A stretch of DNA of 15,681 nt from Clostridiales bacterium (GTDB taxonomy: Bacteria; Bacillota_A; Clostridia; Saccharofermentanales; Saccharofermentanaceae). The stretch covers positions 1-15,681 of the forward strand of contig JAILHZ010000005.1 of assembly GCA_024695545.1 (NCBI GenBank). Direction: 5' to 3'. This document shows positions 14,168 to 15,681 of the stretch, piece after piece (the first letter of the stretch is position 1; each line of letters begins with the position of its first letter). The notes beneath the pieces are model-generated. The model saw only the letters and a program-made list of their open reading frames with translations. It made no database searches and was not told the DNA's origin. The position numbers and the translations under genes were made by a program.

Positions 14168-15681
14168 ATGAACTTTGAAACCATTTGCGTTTCACCCGAT
14201 GATGAACTGAATTTTAAGGCTGCGGTAAGAGCTCTTCAGGAAGGAGAGGTCGTAGGCATGCCTACCGAGACGGTCTATGGTCTCGGTGCGGACGCCAGAA
14301 ACCCGGAAGCCGTAAAGAAGATATATGAGGCAAAGGGACGTCCGTCGGACAACCCCCTGATCGTACATGTCTCGAGCAAGGAAATGATCAACTCCCTCGT
14401 TTCCGAGATCACCCCGATCGCACATGTGCTGATCGATGCATTTATGCCGGGTCCGATCACGATCGTCATGAAGAAGTCCGATGTGATCCCGTCCTGTGTC
14501 AGCGCAGGTCTGGATACCGTAGGCATCCGTTTCCCGATCCACCCTATCGCCCAGAAACTCATCGATATGAGTGGTGTTCCGGTCGCGGCGCCTTCCGCGA
14601 ACCTTTCGGGAAGCCCGTCCCCGACGAAAGCCGAGCATGTCATGAAGGATATGCACGGTCGGATCCCGTATATCGTTGACGGCGGCGAATGTCAGGTAGG
14701 ACTTGAGTCCACAGTCGTTGACGCCACAGGCGAATGGCCGGTCGTTCTGCGTCCGGGTGCCATCACGATCGATGACATGGAAGAAGCGCTGGCTATGGCA
14801 GGTATGACGAAGCCTGTTAAAGTAACGAATAAGAGCGGCATTATCCTCGAAGGTGCCGAAGAAGGAATCAGCACCGGAACAGAAGTGCTTTTGGCACAGA
14901 ATAATGCGGGAATTCCGGAGGTCGCCGAGGACGAGACACCGCGTGCTCCCGGTATGAAGTACCGTCACTATGCGCCGTCGTGTCCGGTGAAGATCGTCGG
15001 AGATAAAACCGGAGACGATTTTGACAATTATTTTGTATACTATAAGCAGGAGGTCATGCAGGCTCTGATCTCGGGAGATACCCCGATCGGGCTTTTCGTG
15101 GGAGAAGAGATTGCAGAGAACCTGAGAACACTTTTTGCGAATAAGAACGAAGAGATCATCTACTACATCTACGGGGCGACGGAAGATGTCGACGAAGCTT
15201 CCCACCACCTGTTCGACGGACTTCGGACTCTGGATGAGCTCCGTGTCAGGATGATCGTAACACCGGCTTTCCCGGAGAAAGGACTGGGTATTGCGTATAT
15301 GAACCGACTTTTCAAAGCAGCATCCGAAGGCGAAGCACCATTAGAACTCAAGACCGATAGAAAGATCATGTTTGTCTGCTCCGGCAACACCTGCAGAAGT
15401 CCTATGGCGGAAGCAATCTTCCGTTCAGTGTTCCGCGCGACCGGCCCGCATACCATGATCGCCGATCCGGAAAAAGAAGCGAAAGTAGAAGCCTGCTCGG
15501 CCGGTACATTTGCCGAGAACGGCGCAGAGTATACCCGCTACACTGTTGATCTTGCGGGATATGAATACGAAGAGGACCTGACCCAGGGAAGAAGCCGCAT
15601 CGTCACGGACGATCTTATTAACCAGCAGGATCTGGTGCTGTGCATGACTGCTGACCACTCCCGTTACTTAAGAACCAAGTA
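14168..15681 (+). CDS. Sua5/TsaC threonylcarbamoyl-AMP synthase fused to an LMW phosphatase (open at right edge)
   Basis: 504 codons are present with no stop before the window ends. Residues 1-200 are the YrdC/TsaC domain, which makes threonylcarbamoyl-AMP from Thr, bicarbonate and ATP for t6A37 of tRNA: MPTETVYGLGADA, KGRPSDNPL (56-64) and PSANLSG (142-148) are the expected motifs. MKYRHYAP (263-270) and the stretch to about 395 (ending GLGIAYMNRLFKAA) are the Sua5-specific C-terminal domain. Without a stop, residues 400 on begin a low-molecular-weight phosphatase: IMFVCSGNTCRSPMAEAIF has the C-x5-R loop (C404, R410). Thr408 equals Thr11 of Bacillus YwlE, a protein-arginine phosphatase. The acid Asp loop is beyond the window. 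In Bacillus ywlC and ywlE are separate genes of one cluster near prfA; here they are one chain. The ribosome site is weak (AAAGAAG). Confidence 0.92.
   Translation, partial: MNFETICVSPDDELNFKAAVRALQEGEVVGMPTETVYGLGADARNPEAVKKIYEAKGRPSDNPLIVHVSSKEMINSLVSEITPIAHVLIDAFMPGPITIVMKKSDVIPSCVSAGLDTVGIRFPIHPIAQKLIDMSGVPVAAPSANLSGSPSPTKAEHVMKDMHGRIPYIVDGGECQVGLESTVVDATGEWPVVLRPGAITIDDMEEALAMAGMTKPVKVTNKSGIILEGAEEGISTGTEVLLAQNNAGIPEVAEDETPRAPGMKYRHYAPSCPVKIVGDKTGDDFDNYFVYYKQEVMQALISGDTPIGLFVGEEIAENLRTLFANKNEEIIYYIYGATEDVDEASHHLFDGLRTLDELRVRMIVTPAFPEKGLGIAYMNRLFKAASEGEAPLELKTDRKIMFVCSGNTCRSPMAEAIFRSVFRATGPHTMIADPEKEAKVEACSAGTFAENGAEYTRYTVDLAGYEYEEDLTQGRSRIVTDDLINQQDLVLCMTADHSRYLRTK

Overview
The window looks like chromosomal DNA of a Gram-positive anaerobe of the class Clostridia, probably a gut or rumen member of the Oscillospiraceae/Saccharofermentans type. 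The evidence is strong AGGAGG-type ribosome sites, an iron-sulfur scaffold next to a GGGtGRT protein (a pairing I associate with Clostridia), a lipobox-bearing solute-binding protein, a secreted beta-helix protein, and a prfA/sua5/LMW-phosphatase grouping that recalls Bacillus. The genus call is inference. No RNA genes, insertion sequences or CRISPR arrays were seen.

Left arm (1-4531), all minus strand. A two-gene operon (IscU/NifU-like scaffold, then the GGGtGRT protein, which runs off the left edge) has a clear extended -10 promoter. Upstream lies a second unit: a secreted 682-aa beta-helix protein followed 12 bp later by a 41-aa acidic peptide that is easily missed, ending in an intrinsic terminator directly in front of the scaffold promoter. 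Next come a DUF2085 membrane protein and a 70-aa zinc-ribbon protein.

Middle (4631-10637). An 832-aa lipoprotein joins an unassigned N-terminal extracellular domain to a family-1 solute-binding domain, with no permease genes nearby. It is followed by a 931-aa SNF2-family ATPase whose first RecA lobe carries a long Pro/Ala-rich insertion and whose C-terminus is a zinc ribbon. This gene collides tail-to-tail (4-bp overlap) with a DUF2442-plus-HTH gene on the minus strand.

Accessory-looking segment (10638-12227). An AT-rich 392-bp region holds a 21-bp tandem repeat and two identically spaced pairs of ATTTGCATA sites over a promoter that drives a class II Fic protein. After fic comes a 29-30 bp tandem array of inverted-repeat units.

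Right arm (12228-15681), plus strand. A membrane-anchored protein of unknown function is followed by prfA (release factor 1) and by a gene fusing a Sua5/TsaC threonylcarbamoyl-AMP synthase to a low-molecular-weight phosphatase. The phosphatase loop has the Thr that in Bacillus YwlE marks protein-arginine phosphatases. This gene is open at the right edge.

Most notable: the Sua5-phosphatase fusion, the fic operator array, the tandem array after fic, a 19-bp palindrome shared by two distant minus-strand gene leaders, and the hidden 41-aa peptide gene.
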